From Sipunculus nudus (Eukaryota > Annelida > Sipuncula > Golfingiida > Sipunculidae), in the NCBI GenBank assembly GCA_026874595.1, contig CM049310.1, positions 82,559,056 to 82,623,055 of the forward strand: DNA of 64,000 bases, in the 5' to 3' direction. Positions 41,083 through 53,624 of this stretch are shown here, piece after piece. The translations under genes were made by a program, and so were the position numbers. Each line of letters opens with the position of its first letter. The stretch's first letter is position 1. The notes under the pieces were generated by a model, which searched no databases, had not been told where the DNA came from, and saw nothing but the letters and a program-made list of their open reading frames with translations.

Positions 41083-42669
41083 GAAAAAATAAAAGAAATT
41101 AAGCAGTTTTACGAAGTGCTTAGTTGAACCAGTATTAAAAGGGGAACCGGTTACTGCAACCAAATAAAATGAGAAAAAAAAGGGAGAAGATTTTCCCAAC
41201 TCTCTCGTGTGTTCCCAACATGTAAGTCCATAATACATCCTGTTTATTTACTATTATCCTACCCGATTACATACAATGCATTGTGGAAAGATTTGGTTGG
41301 ATAAATGTTGTGAAATAATTTAAAACTACTTTGACATTCGCCCTCTTTTTCTTTTGTATATATATGATAAATTTACAATATTTAAACCTGACTTAACTGA
41401 TTAATATGCGAGTTTGTCTTTGTATATGCCATTTCTTTTAGCACCGTATCTATACAGTTAACTCTTAACATTCATAACGTCCGTCAGTCCTTCTCTAAGT
41501 ATACATGGAGCATCTTTTCGTTTCTTCCACAAACCCCGTGACCGTCATATGCTAAACATATCCATAGATTAAAACTTAACGTCGGTATACAACCAAATCA
41601 GCACATGGCATCAATCCTTTACATAAACATACCTCTGTTTCAAGAACAATTACGATAATACTATAGTGAAAATGTGAATGTCATCCCAGTGGTGACACTA
41701 TAATTCAGAAAATATAAGAAAATATTGACACTACAGATCAATCGTTTTAGTGAGGCATTATATGCGTGTTAAAGACATTCTGCTGGACAATCAGTACTGT
41801 ATTTATGATTTATTATGATCTTGTTTTGATTACTGTTATTTACTTGTACTGGAAGATGTTATCAGTTTATAAACAAGTGATAATTAAGTTAATTTAACTA
41901 TACTGTTATTAATTTGCATTTTAGTCCATTTATTCCAAATTGAAACGCTAATGGTTTTGCCAAGCTCTAATATGATAATAGAATCTTGTGGTTTTCTTCT
42001 TATTATATGTTATGTATGTATTCCTGTGACGACTCTGATCTGACGATATAAAGGAAAACATATTGCTCAATTTCCAAGCTGATCGACCTTGGCAGGATTC
42101 GTGGTGCCCTCATGGTGTCCAAGTGGTCTAGATCTTTAATTAAATTCCTGATGCGCCCGATACCGTCCAAGGTGTAATGTGATTAAAATGTGTTAATTAC
42201 AGATCGCTTCCGTCTTAACTGCATCCTTTACAACATTAATCACTTCCTGGAGAGGCTTCCCTTGGATCAACAGATACTTTTAATATGATTGGCGAACTGA
42301 GTTCTAAACCGTTAAACGTCATGTCATGTCCTTAATTAAGAGATTGTCGAGGCACACTGTATTAATGAAGTCTTAATTAAAGCCTACGCACTTCGGCTAA
42401 TAAGTTTACAAATCAGCTTTGTATTGCAGGGTGAACTTGAATAACCGTTCAGTTTGTATAACCCGGTTTAGCGATATTTTACGATAGTACTAAACAACAG
42501 GCAAGCTGATTTTGATGGTTCGGCCAAAACCTTGATCCTTCTTTAATATTGTAATACAGCTGTCTCTAGCTACCGATTACTTTCTTAGGTATGATATGTT
42601 CAAATGATTCTATTTAGAAACTGACAAAAAAAACCCCATAAAAATGCTTTGTTATTTAGTAATGTTCAC
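41083..42669. other. Unassigned sequence
   Basis: No feature recognised. Confidence 0.35.
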
Positions 42670-42822
42670 CGGTTTCTGATCTAATCGAACTTCCATGGCC
42701 TATTCCCGAAATGGCACTGAAAATTTAATGGGATTTCGTTCCTGATTGCGTGATTTTTTTTTTGGTGAAGACAAACACGCAAACACACGCAAACACGCAT
42801 ACTCTCATGGGGGAGGCAATTA
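42670..42822 (-). repeat. REP-B copy, reverse, partial
   Basis: Complement of the start half: gggatttcgttcctgattgcgtga, acacgcaaacacg and the gggggaggcaatt edge. Confidence 0.6.
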
Positions 42823-43499
42823 ACACCATTTCAATTAAATATAACATGTAATTATTTTCAGTCTATTGGAACATCCTACCTATATTTTAATGGACCATAG
42901 ATTTGCAATCATTACCATGATCATAAACATACAAACTACTTTTACTGTTAAATACAACATCTCTTATTGTATTGTCATCGGGTCATATAAGTTGTACTAC
43001 TTTGTTCCCAATTTTATTATGTTTTATTAAGACTGCAGGCAGTTTGGTATTCCACCACTGTAACATAACAGGAAGGCGGGCCAGGGCAGCAAACCATTTT
43101 GAAAGTAGCAATGAATAGCACGGAACAGGAGCGGCTTAGTCGGGTTACGGTAATAACCTGTGATGTAGGCTGAATGAGTCGCCCTTTTATTGTGTTCTAG
43201 TTGCCAATCCGTTGGGCACGTGAAACATTGAATACTATAAACCTTTGGGCGGGACCCTAAATTCCCCGTAAACAGGATTTTAAGCTGGAAGAAAGTCCAT
43301 TGTAGCCGATGTTTAAGGCCCTCCTGAGGATGTAGGGATCGTTTAGCACCTTATAAGTTTTACAAGAAGACATCTAAAACATTTCACTGTCGTTACCCCC
43401 AAACAAAAGGACCTGACACTCGTTCCGGTCTTTTGAAATTCCCTGCTCTGTCATATTCTTTATGGTTTAATATCGACTTTTCTCCAAGAAAGGACATGT

Positions 43500-43935
43500 T
43501 AAAGGGACCGATTCACAGTACATACAGTAAAGTGTGCTCTCCTTAAAATAGTATGGAACCTTAAAAAAATTCGTTCTAAAACCGTCTGCTTACTCTTGCA
43601 CACGAGTGGAGAAAAACAACTTGCACCTTGAGCGATCAGTGGCGCAAAAAAGAAACTCCGTAGCAGGGGTCTTACATCCTGCAACTTCACAAATCAGGAT
43701 TTTAATTTAAAGATTTAAACCGGTGTTTCTTATTCCATATTTCTTCCTCTGTTGTCGCGCACGCTCAGGATCGAACCTCGTCACCCTGCCTTGTTATGTT
43801 AAACAGACACACGTGGATTGTGTTTGCTCACACTCAGAACCATAAACCAAACGCATAAAACAGACGAATTGTAATGAGTACGTCCTTGTGCCGGGATGAT
43901 TTACTGGGAAACTGTTTTATTCAGCCAAAATAAAA
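43500..43935 (+). repeat. REP-F copy 1, possible TTAA-target element
   Basis: Shares ordered blocks with 47483-47972: acc[g/t]attcaca, ctgtttgct[t/c], agtggagaaaaac, gtgtttctt, a cgca-rich word, ttgttatg..aaacagacacac and tggat/act..gtttgct. The left edge is ttaaagggaccgattcac. The right part is diverged and no right edge was recognised. Confidence 0.5.
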
Positions 43936-44461
43936 TAATATATTTTGCAATTGATTATGTATACATTTAAAGAAATTTCCAACTACCGCGTGCTATTTAT
44001 AAGGTGTAACCTTGGGTCTTCCCTGGTTGTCGTAAATAAGGATTAATTCCGAGAGTGAAGGATTTTGAAGGACATTATTTCTAATTGGGAAAGGTCTTGG
44101 AGGTTCTTCACTTAGATGATACTTGCAAATCACCGCTCCCAGTGTTATGAGCATTCTATATTCTGTGCAAACCGCGTGAAAAAAACAGCCAGTGGTCAAA
44201 TGTTATGAATTACGGAATGATTGCAGTGAATGACCTCTGCCGAGGAGTATATAACTGTGTTTAACGGTAAATGTGTTTAAACTTACATATCACCGTTGTA
44301 AATGGGTAACAATGAGATGAAAGTAAGAAAGCAAAATACATGAGAAGTGCTTTCATTTAGATATTGACAGTTACTAATAATATCCACTGGAAGCCTTTTA
44401 AGACCTTAATCGACTATTCATATTTTCACAGGTTTTTAAAGTTATAAAGATGGTCGAGATA
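43936..44461. other. Unassigned sequence
   Basis: No feature recognised. Confidence 0.35.
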
Positions 44462-44925
44462 CCCACCTCCATTTTCAATGCTTGCTTAAGTAAGTACTCT
44501 ATCCGTCTGCAGAATTCCATTCTTTGTACATCTGCAGAATGCCATTCTCTGTACATCTGCAGAATTCAATTATCTGTACATCTGCAGAACTCAATTCTAG
44601 CAGTTTGCATACTTCATGACAGGGGCTAACACGCAATATTTCTACCGTCTACCCAGCTCGGTGTACCACTCCTGCGGGTCATGGGTGTGTGTCATCCGTA
44701 ATGCCGGGTCATAACACCAGGGCCCCCTAAAGGCGCACTCTTTTGTAAGTTGAATTATGACTGTTGGGTTGTTCCTCACATAAACAGTCCCCCTCCCCTT
44801 AAGCCTCCAGAGAGCTCACCCTGGATGGGGGCAAACCGTGAAAAATCTCACCGCTCCTCGGCTGAGATTCGAACCCACGACCTCCCGGATTTAAGACCTG
44901 TGCTTAACTCTAGAGCAAGGAAGTC
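44462..44925 (-). mobile_element. SINE-A copy with internal 25-bp tandem expansion
   Basis: Complete or nearly complete reverse copy: tail complement cctccattttcaatgcttgc, four tandem ctgcagaa units, then acccagctcggtgta, gggtcataacaccagg and the gctgagattcgaaccc B-box complement. It ends in gtgcttaactctagagcaagg, the A-box complement. The tandem expansion is described separately. Confidence 0.8.
44501..44600. repeat. 25-bp tandem repeat x4 in SINE-A tail
   Basis: ctgcag words start at 44507, 44532, 44557 and 44582, exactly 25 bp apart. The intervening sequence reads aattcaattctctgtacat with few differences. Other SINE-A copies have a single unit here. Confidence 0.9.
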
Positions 44926-45074
44926 ATACTTTTACAGTAAATAATCTGTATTCATGGTGATAGCTCAATTCACATTAATCGTCATTTGCTTCCGACATGC
45001 GCGCCGTCTTTTTTAAGGTAACAACGTTGTCGACCACTTTCCCATCTAACTTTCTCTGCACAATTATTGTATTA

Positions 45075-45076
<2 letters not shown>

Positions 45077-45122
<46 letters not shown>
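45077..45122. repeat. (TA)n microsatellite
   Basis: Pure TA tract. Confidence 0.95.
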
Positions 45123-45126
<4 letters not shown>

Positions 45127-45651
45127 CTGGCAAAACTGGGATCAATAAACCAGAGAGTAATTACATATGAAATATCTCTCTTACCAAGATGAATGTAATT
45201 TAGTGGGATAAAGATTATATATGTAGTGTAATATCATACACCACAAAATCTGTCTCCTACAAATGATGTATTCTTAAAAACCCGCCCATTGTTATAATTA
45301 TGGTGATAATAAAACATAATCAAATACACGATATTAATGTCACACTCGGTTAATTCTGTGACAGTTTTGTGTATTCAGCACTTTCTACAATGGAATTTCA
45401 TATATCACAGAATAACAAATGGTTATGAAGGTATTATTCCGTTAATTGCTTGCTTAGATTTATTATGACATCATACTCATCATGTATGAAGCACTGAGTA
45501 TATATCACATATTGTATTTTATCCATATAATCCCAGCTAAGCTGAGCATAGTAAACATGTTTCATACGCTAAGTAAAAGTACTTTACTTTTTTATTTTAG
45601 CTTTGTATATGCTTTTAGGGTTTAATCATGTACACAGCCGGAATGGCAATT

Positions 45652-46014
45652 TTAAATCTTGTTGAAGACACTATTAGCCCAAAGGAGCGATAGTTCTAAA
45701 TCTGCAAGAAAGTCTTTTAATGCTTTACAGGCTGTAAATCGATTAGTCTTAAGTTCTTGACAAAGTAAACAATGACAAAACACTGGGTATATCGGGTAAA
45801 TGTCTCCTAAAACACACAGGCCATATTTGTGGCACAAGCGAATCAGCGTACTGTATAGGTTTAATGCTAGGCTTTTCTTACAACAGAACGCCGCTAATAT
45901 AGCACTGCCTTCTTCAAAATATCTCATCTTTACCAATAGTAGGCACTCAAAACAATAAACCCGCCTAGATTGAGTTTGCGAGAAGATTAAGGCAGGCTTT
46001 TTGTTGCTAAGCAA
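45652..46014 (-). CDS. Unassigned open frame, 120 codons
   Basis: One of the longest frames outside simple sequence. The translation has eight cysteines in 120 residues and a moderately hydrophobic middle. It begins with TTG, not ATG, so it is at best an internal exon or fragment. No signal peptide or known motif was seen. A chance frame is quite possible. Confidence 0.12.
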   Translation of the reverse strand: MLSNKKPALIFSQTQSRRVYCFECLLLVKMRYFEEGSAILAAFCCKKSLALNLYSTLIRLCHKYGLCVLGDIYPIYPVFCHCLLCQELKTNRFTACKALKDFLADLELSLLWANSVFNKI

Positions 46015-46015
46015 C
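46003..46015. promoter_or_regulatory. X-box-like dyad
   Basis: gttgctaagcaac is a perfect inverted repeat (gttgct / agcaac with central a). It fits the form of RFX-factor X-box sites. A single 13-bp site can occur by chance. Confidence 0.25.
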
Positions 46016-47482
46016 GGAGATAACCGGATAAAAAGCTTAGTTATAAGAGGTGAGAAATTGTGTGGACTTGACCAGGCGTCATATACTGAAGCTCTTCTTT
46101 ATATTTGACATGGCGGGCGTTAAATGAGAACTGGCTCATATAGGTATTTGCCAGACAGAGTGGTATTAAGTAGGATATGAGTATCATCGGGGATATAGTT
46201 ATTAGTGTCCATATTCAAGTCCAAATATTTTATACAGCCTCAGGGTTTTATCATCTAAAAAGGTCCATTACCCGAGGAAAAAAAACTCTAAATATAAATG
46301 TATATGCAGAATGTTTAATGTATGCAAGAGTAATTAGCCACGTCTGCATATACAATATAACCTCTTCTTTCATGAATTATATGGACAATAGAGCAGACAT
46401 TTTGAAGCGCGAAGCAATTACTGTTGACCCCGGAAGTTGGAGCACTTGGGCATTTGCTAAGCAGTGTTCACGTCGACATCGGCGCCCCGCGGGAGCGAAC
46501 TGCTCAGACATTCGATTCAGTTCGGGGAAAGAGGTTTGAGAATTTTCGGCCGGCGTGACATGTTGATGGACAACACTTGTATAGCGCCGGGGGTCTCCTC
46601 CGGTCTGTGAAGTCTGCTCTCACGTCCGTCCTCATCAGTGGTGACAATGGGATGCTGAAGAGGAGATGCGCTTCAGTGTTTCGCCAGACATCGCTAATCT
46701 GTCCAAAACTTCCATATTATTACCTATTCTTTGTGTGCGACCACCGATTCCCCTAAAGCTATATGCTTGACACACAATTCCATCCAAGTAAACCGGTAAT
46801 ACTGCCGATCTGCAATCTGATATTTCTCAAACTGCATGAACCCAAACAGATATCTTGTGATCCGCACTTAGCTTATGTGGCAGAGTGTAATGTGTTTTAT
46901 TACTGACAACAGTGTCTGGCGCACCTATTGGGGATTAATAGGTATTTATTGTCAATTATAAGCGCCGGAAGGATTAGATAAATGTCATGACTAGATGTCG
47001 AGGTGTTTATGAATTTCCGGCTGACGGTGCAATAATCACCTCACGAAGAAGAGTTGATAAGGAGGTCATTGCAAAACAGCTGAACAACTTTGGAATGTCA
47101 CCAAATTGACTTAGTGGCTCCGCAATGAAGTACTTATCTAGTTCATCACATTGATTAACTTTGAGTTATATCCCTAAGGTTCCCCTCAGAATGGTGGATA
47201 AGCTGACCGCTGGCTTTACCCGTGATATATCAGGCATTACTGCAGGTCACGTGAGCCAATAGTTCTATGAGGTCGCGCCCATATTGGAGAAAAACGAAAT
47301 CCGGTTAACCTGTTTTGGGGGCAGAGGTCTCTTTACTCAGGGGTTGTTGGTAACCTTGTGAAGTATATTTGGTAAAGAGAGGTATTAATGACAGCAATCC
47401 TTGATGACCTTTTATGTAATGTATTATGTATAAGATTGTCCTGTTACAGTGTTGTAGCAGCGGGTAGGCGGGGGAATGTAAT

Positions 47483-47972
47483 ACATTAATGGACCTATTC
47501 ACAAACTAAGTATCTTAAATATACATGGGGTATAGTGGTTTCTCCTAAACAAAATATCGCGTCTACCAATAATTCGATCTTAAACTGTTTGCTCGCATCT
47601 GCACAGCAGTGGAGAAAAACGTCCACCCGGGTGTTATCATAGACGCAAAGCAAAAATAGCAGGCACACCACTTTATACGCGTTTCACAAAGCAATATTTT
47701 GCCAATTTTTAACCGGATTTTTTTCTGTGTTTCTTCTTTCATGCTTCTACTACTGGCGCATGCGCAAAATCGGACTTCTGATCATGTTTCTGTCTTGTTA
47801 TGGCAAACAAACACACATGGACTTTGTTTACTAAAACACAAAACCAAGTGTGAAACATATGAACTCGAGATAATGAGTCCATGCCGGGGTGGTCCTAACC
47901 AACATAACCTATGAGCGTGGGAAAATAGTATACGCGCGTTAATTATTTCCATAGTTCATGTCCCTTTTAACA
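47483..47972 (+). repeat. REP-F copy 2, TTAA at both ends
   Basis: Begins ttaatggacctattcaca and ends tcatgtcccttttaa, so ttaa is present at both edges, next to roughly inverted ggacc / gtccc words. Internal blocks match 43500-43935. TTAA is the target of piggyBac-type transposases, and the element would be a non-autonomous derivative. The inverted repeat is short and imperfect. Confidence 0.5.
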
Positions 47973-48569
47973 AACTCAACTTTCTCCACGGCTCCAAAAG
48001 TGTTATTATATTAAAGTTCATCTGTGAATGACAACAAAAAGCATATATTGATTTTTTTACCAACCTAGTTACAAGCTGTCAAATTCCGATGTATTCCATT
48101 TTTTTTATTATTTGCTTTGAAAACACCCGACTGATGTTTGAATAAGAAATAATATCAATAATAGAACGTCCTAATGCAAACTTTATTTATATTTTTTATA
48201 GACTTATTAGTTAATATTTGCTTCAATAGTTCCAACGTCGTAGCAGTCAGGAGTGAAATACATTCAGATGTGCCATGACGAGTTGCCAGATATTAGAAGG
48301 TTGGGCAGTAATTTAATTTAAGACTTTTAATTTAAGCCAGAAAACAGAGATTTATTTAATAAAGAATGAACAAACTTAACGCCCTAGTTCCTCTTAAAAG
48401 TCTCCTTGCGTGGGATGCGTTAATAGCAAAAACTGAAGCCCTAGCGATATAAATATAGTTGTAGTCTGTCCACTGTTTCCCGTTAAGCATGTGGATTTAT
48501 GACTTTTTTCTTAATGCCACTGTGAAAAGGCAACGCGAACATACACAGATTTCTATTGCAATTTGCGAA

Positions 48570-48608
48570 GTCAAGGAATGACCTCCAGAAATATTCACAA
48601 ATGTACAG
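48570..48608 (+). repeat. REP-B left fragment, interrupted by LTR-1
   Basis: Short part of REP-B up to atattcacaaatgtacag. It continues after the LTR at 49390 with acagtcacttaaacacgaat. The uninterrupted order tgtacagtcacttatgcacgaa is seen at 36438-36459. Confidence 0.75.
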
Positions 48609-49389
48609 TGTTACGGAACCTAATATAAACAGATGACGTATGCGTGATGAACACAAATTTTGTAATGGATATAAAAAAATCAGATTCTTTAACACTAGGC
48701 AGCGTGAAATGTCTAGGGGAATGAATAAAGAAGTCAGTGGTTTTTTTGTTAACAAATAACTATAATTTATTCTTAAAACAACCCTAACAATACAATACAC
48801 TAAATCAATACAATTATACAGTAAAACAGCGTTATAGCAACAAGTCAATACAATCACAGAGAAAATAATGTGTACAGTACCTGTATACCAACACCATCAC
48901 AACGATAAGTCCTTTGAATGTAAACTCTCGGAGAATAACAGTCCAGTGGAAAGTTCTTGCAACAACACAGAAAGTAAACTGAAGTCCAAATGTATAGTCC
49001 AGGAGAAAGTTCTCGAAAATCTATAATTGCCGCATTCGTCGGATAAGGTCCTGACACGACTCTGCGTCCGCTGGTATCTGCTCTGCTCTCTGCCCTCTGG
49101 TTCTAAAAAACAGCCCCTTTATATACCTTCACACCCCGAGCCGGGAATTTTCTACTTCTCGAACAGTCTATAAGGACCTCACTCAACAGTAAACACGCGT
49201 TTAAGGAATTCTCTAGAAAGAACAGCGCTATGTATCTCCACACACCAGGCTCATCACGTGACCCACGACCAGGCGTGATAACTCAAGGCTCACATGACAA
49301 CGAGAGTTCAACCAGTACGGATTAAACATAAAACGTAACAACAACACGAGTTACGCCCGTGTCACACAATAAAAAGAGCACCTGTAACA
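48609..49389 (-). mobile_element. Solo LTR-1, complete, with 4-bp duplication
   Basis: 781 bp bounded by tgttacgg and ctgtaaca, flanked by acag at 48605-48608 and again at 49390-49393. Removing the LTR and one acag restores a normal REP-B sequence, which proves insertion. On the minus strand a TATA box (tatataaagg, about 49118-49127) precedes an AATAAA signal (complement 48766-48771), giving the transcriptional orientation. No internal region, primer site or second LTR is present, so it is a solo LTR. Open frames within it are not genes. Confidence 0.85.
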
Positions 49390-49585
49390 ACAGTCACTTA
49401 AACACGAATGAACCTTGGAATATTGGCCGAATAATCAAATGCAAACACGGTTTGACGAGAACGTCTGCACGAACGAACCTGGAAATATGGGCTCATCAGT
49501 AAAAAACACAATTTGGGAGTGGCCCACAAAAAGGACCGACGACATGGCGGAGGCCTGCATTCCTAATAATGCATATTACTAGTTT
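49390..49585 (+). repeat. REP-B right fragment
   Basis: Resumes at acagtcactt after the LTR. It continues through gaaccttggaatattggccg, an apparent internal duplication (gaacctggaaatatgggc), gggagtggcccacaaaaagg and the ggcggagg...tactagttt end. Confidence 0.7.
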
Positions 49586-52254
49586 TTGTTTTGCTTTTTA
49601 CTTGTAGTTTCAGATTGACAGATTTGTTTTGCTCCATTTCTAATATTGTTGTACTTTCACTGACTTTCCGTGAAGGTGTAGATGCATTGCCGGGCCGTTG
49701 CCCGGTCGAGGCGGACGAACCTGCTGGGCACAAAGTGATCACGAATAGATGAGAATAAGACTAGACTTTAGAAAAGACATTTATAAAAGCTGTATAAACG
49801 AAAATAGAGAACGGGAGAAGGGTGTCAATTATAAAAACCTACGTTTTTATCAATTTGTTTGGGATGCATGATTTATTATTTTCAGTTTCTCAGTTATCTG
49901 ATGGCAAATTCCTAGTAGAAATAACGTCCGTGGATAGTTATCTTTCTGTGTATAAATTGTTGCAGACAAAATTGTACAGTAATTAACCTTGGTGTTACAA
50001 TGACTGATATTATTCTTGCTTTGAAAGAACTTTCGTATAATTTTTTCTAGATGAATTATAGTTTCTTTAAAGTTAACTCTTAATATTACATGCAAAGTCG
50101 AATGGTTGGGAGGGCATGGCGATTCAAGTATCTGAAGCTACAGAAATTGTTTCTGTCTCAAAGAAATACTAAGGTTGTAAAAAAGGGATTATAAAAGTGG
50201 CGACGCCCATATATAAATTTTACGAATCAGCTCTGTTGGGCTAGCCTACGAAGTATGATGAAAATGAAAAACAGTATTCCTCACGTGGTCTGCGCATTTT
50301 AAAATTACCAAGCACTCCGTCATACGGCCAAATGTCAAAATGGATTTCAAAGAAAAGCAACACGTTGTTTTGAGGCAGATATTTTCATTCTTTGAGAAAT
50401 TAATATCTGAAGGACTTTTTTCTACGGCTTTTCCATAACAACATGTACATGCTGAATGTAGTGGCTGAAATTTACACCCTAGGGTTAGATATTATATGAT
50501 AAAAATGGCCATGTAAGTAAAAATAGAATGCAACATCAGACATAAAAAAAAATGGTTGCGACCTTTTGCACTCGAAGAAGCCAATTAAGTCAGTCGTTCT
50601 TTGATGTGTAACATGTATCCGAACAAATTATACTCGCAAGCACCAGAGACCCTTACATCATCGACCCCCGGGCTTACACGGGCAGATATGTTTCCTTTTG
50701 AACCTGTTTTTCATAAAGAAATGGCGTATATCCTGTGTACAACACTGTCGCATGAATTATAACGAAAGTTACTGGTAATTAAACGAGGAGTTATATTCCA
50801 TAGACATAGTGGTCCCCTTATACCAAAGATGTAATCGAGTCCATATCATCCAAGTCCGAGTGCAAGTTCAATGATACTTTAATCTATAATTACATTTAGC
50901 TCCCGATGAAAAGCTATAGCATGGTATATATGGCGTTTATTTTTCAACATTCTGTAGGTAATTAACCTAACCATCATAGCCATAAATTACTTAATTAAGG
51001 TAATTAGCCCCAAAAACGCTCCTACACAGAAGGCCTTCCATGCCCATGTTTGCGAGAGATGTTTACAAGACAATAGTGACATCACAAAGATCTATAACGT
51101 ATGACGTCGCATTGACTGACGTCATCAGATGGAATTGCAATATATATCCGTGTTCTCCAGTGATGAAAATATCACAGTCATTGTAAAATGTCTTGCCATA
51201 TTTTGGGATTATTGGTCTCACACGTTTATGTGCCAGGTAAGCCATTATTATTCATTCAGTAGTCGGCGGAATGGCTCGTGCTACCTTTGGCCTAGAACTA
51301 CATGTGTATTGTTTGGGAGGGTCGTCCAAATTATGCAAATTTTGCGCTTATCCCTATACATCGGTAAAATGGGGCAATTTTGTTCTTGAGGTGAGCTTGG
51401 ATGGGGTTGTTAACCCGTGCTGAACATTCTGGTGTTTCTGTGTAGCTTGATATGATCGTGGCGTAGGTTTGCGGCCTCTGACTGTTTACCTGTTATATTT
51501 TGTTCCTACTTTGGTGTGGAATTTCATGGAGTTTTAACATATATTTTTCCTGACTTTAGATTAAATGATCAATGAAAGGCGCTTCAGATGTAAATCCACG
51601 CTCAGTCTGGACCCAGACAATAAATTCTACACGTCCGCTGCTTCATTACTGTCTAACAAGACGAATAATTCTATCAGTGGACGGACTGTAGTATCAACGG
51701 TGTGCTGTCCGCGGTCTTCTGCTACGAATTCAATTTATATTGTTGTTTACCTCGTCATAATTAGATTGTTGATTAGTTTATCAATCTTACTAAAGATACA
51801 AATGCCGCTTTACTTGGTTCTAATAGAGTGAAACCAAAGGAAAAAGATATATATTATTTTTTTGTTGACCAAAGTGACCATACTTTTTTCTCCCTAAGAG
51901 CAGTAAATCGATTTTCATATGTGTAACGTAAAATAATGGATGAGGGAACATCTATTGACGACAGCTATGTACTCTGGTAAGGAAGAGTTTCACAAAATAT
52001 GAAGCTAGAATTATCTATGCATCACAAACATATTTTCTTTCACTCCTGTCTCGGAAACGTCTGAACTCTACTGTTATGCTTAGCCTTTAACCATGTAGTT
52101 CAAAGAAAGTAATTCGACGATATTCATAGTACAGATGCCGTTTTTAAGGGGTTTAAACACAATAAAAAGTTGATTCTACTTTGGGATTTCCCTGGGAAGA
52201 AATCCTGTCGCAACAGTCTTTTGTGGTAGCAAAACAACTCCATTCGGCATGAAG
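49586..52254. other. Mostly unassigned sequence
   Basis: 50838-50990 contains ccaagtccgagtgcaag and a segment (ctcccgatgaaaagctat, atatatggcg) alignable to 62640-62690, so it is a short GAGTCC-family copy. 51463 has the ggcgtaggtttgcggcctc word. No gene recognised. Confidence 0.4.
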
Positions 52255-52697
52255 AGCATTTCATAGCCCTGAAACAGCGCTACTGAGAGTAAAAAATGAC
52301 GTAAAACCAAGCCTGGATAAACAATACCTTTTGATTTTGCTGCTTTTGGATCTCTCAGAGCGTTCGATGCTATTGATCATCAGATTATGATTAGACTATC
52401 GACGCGCTTTGGTCTCTGTGGATTAGTGTTAATTTTGTGTCGTGAAGTGAATCGTGTCCTTTTTGTCGACAATTAATTGGTTCCGTACCTATCTAACAGG
52501 TCGATCTCAACATGTTACCATTCTGGGTACAAACACTCCACCCCACCCTGTGGTTCATGGAGTGTCACAAGGGAGTGTGCGGGGCCCGATTCTTTTTACA
52601 CTTTATACATCTCCTTTGGGCGAGATCATTTGTAAACATGGTATCAAATATCACTTATATGCTGATGATACACCGCTCTATTTTAAGTTCATACTAT
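52255..52697 (+). pseudogene. LINE reverse transcriptase remnant, part 1 (CR1/L2 type)
   Basis: Three frames together give a reverse-transcriptase core: HSPETALLRVKND (about 52261), AFDAIDHQI (about 52363), then from 52454 WFRTYLTGRSQ, HGVSQGSVRGPILFTLYTS and the catalytic YADDT box. These motifs in this order are typical of CR1/L2-clade non-LTR retrotransposons. At least two frameshifts separate the blocks, so the copy is dead. The sequence breaks off after YADDTPLYFKFIL, where LTR-1 was inserted, and continues at 53625. The endonuclease domain is not present. Confidence 0.85.
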
Positions 52698-53624
52698 TGT
52701 GACGGAACCTAATATCAACAGATCACGTAGTTATGAATTACATCAATTTTATAATGGAGATAAAAAAAAATCAGATTCTTTAACACTAGGCAGCATGAAA
52801 TGCCTAGGGGAATGAATAAAGAAGTCAGTGTTTTTTTTGTTAGCAAATAATTTTTATTTATTCTTTAAACAATCCTAACATTATAATACACTAAATCAAT
52901 ACACTTATACAGTATAACAACAGAACAACAGTAAATCAAAACAAGTATATAAATAAAGTGTACAGTACCTGGATACCACCACTGTCACCACCACTGTCAC
53001 AGCGACAATAAGTCCCTTATAATGTACAACCCAGATGAACAGTTCACATAAATCTTCTTAGAGAATAACAGTCCAGTTCATTCACAAGATCAATCCGTTT
53101 TAATCCAAAAGTGAAGTTTTTGTTACAATCCTGAAAGCAAACTAAAGACTATAAAGGATCCGTCACAAATTTAGAAGAAAATCTTCAACTGCTGCACTTT
53201 TCGGAAAAGGTCCACAACTGACTCACACGCTTCTGTGTCAGCTGGAATATTTCTCTCCTCTCTCTCTCGGCTCTTAAACACAGCCCCTTATTTATATCTT
53301 CTCACCCCAAGCCGAGAACTCTCCATTTCTCGAACAATCAAAAGAACCCAATACTACACACGTTACAGGAAACATCTGGAACAACGAACACTGTGTCTAT
53401 ATATACCAGAGTTCACACATGAGCCGACCCGGCTCGGCCAGGCGAGAAAGCCCCAGGCTAGCATGACCGCTGTGTTTACACGTAGGCCGCACCCGGCCAG
53501 CTTGAACAAGGAACGCTGTAGCATAGTAACGCCCAGGGCTTGAGCCAAACACGAATCAGAATGTCAACAACTCACAATAAAAGAGACATGCCAACAGCTC
53601 ACAATAAAACAAACATCTGTAACA
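52698..53624 (-). mobile_element. Solo LTR-1 inserted in the LINE
   Basis: 927 bp from tgtgacggaacctaat to catctgtaaca, collinear with 48609-49389. Flanking ctat (52694-52697) and cttt (53625-53628) match at three of four bases, a likely decayed duplication. The minus strand has a TATA box (agatataaataa, 53288-53299) and AATAAA. It is longer than copy 2 partly because of small tandem duplications, for example caccactgtcac and the two caacagctcacaataaaa-type repeats near its right end. Confidence 0.8.

Larger units (their letters stand above)
45123..47482. other. Unassigned sequence with weak frames
   Basis: Contains a 120-codon minus frame (45652-46014, TTG start), a 120-codon plus frame (46177-46539) and an X-box-like dyad at 46003-46015. 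No known domain was recognised. Confidence 0.35.

Noticed and set aside
48483-48857. 124-codon minus-strand frame
   Set aside because: Runs across the LTR-1 boundary and is shared in part with 19619-19849 in LTR-1 copy 1, so it is LTR sequence, not a gene.
53235-53543. 102-codon plus-strand frame
   Set aside because: Antisense to the LTR-1 promoter region of copy 3, with no conservation in copy 2.
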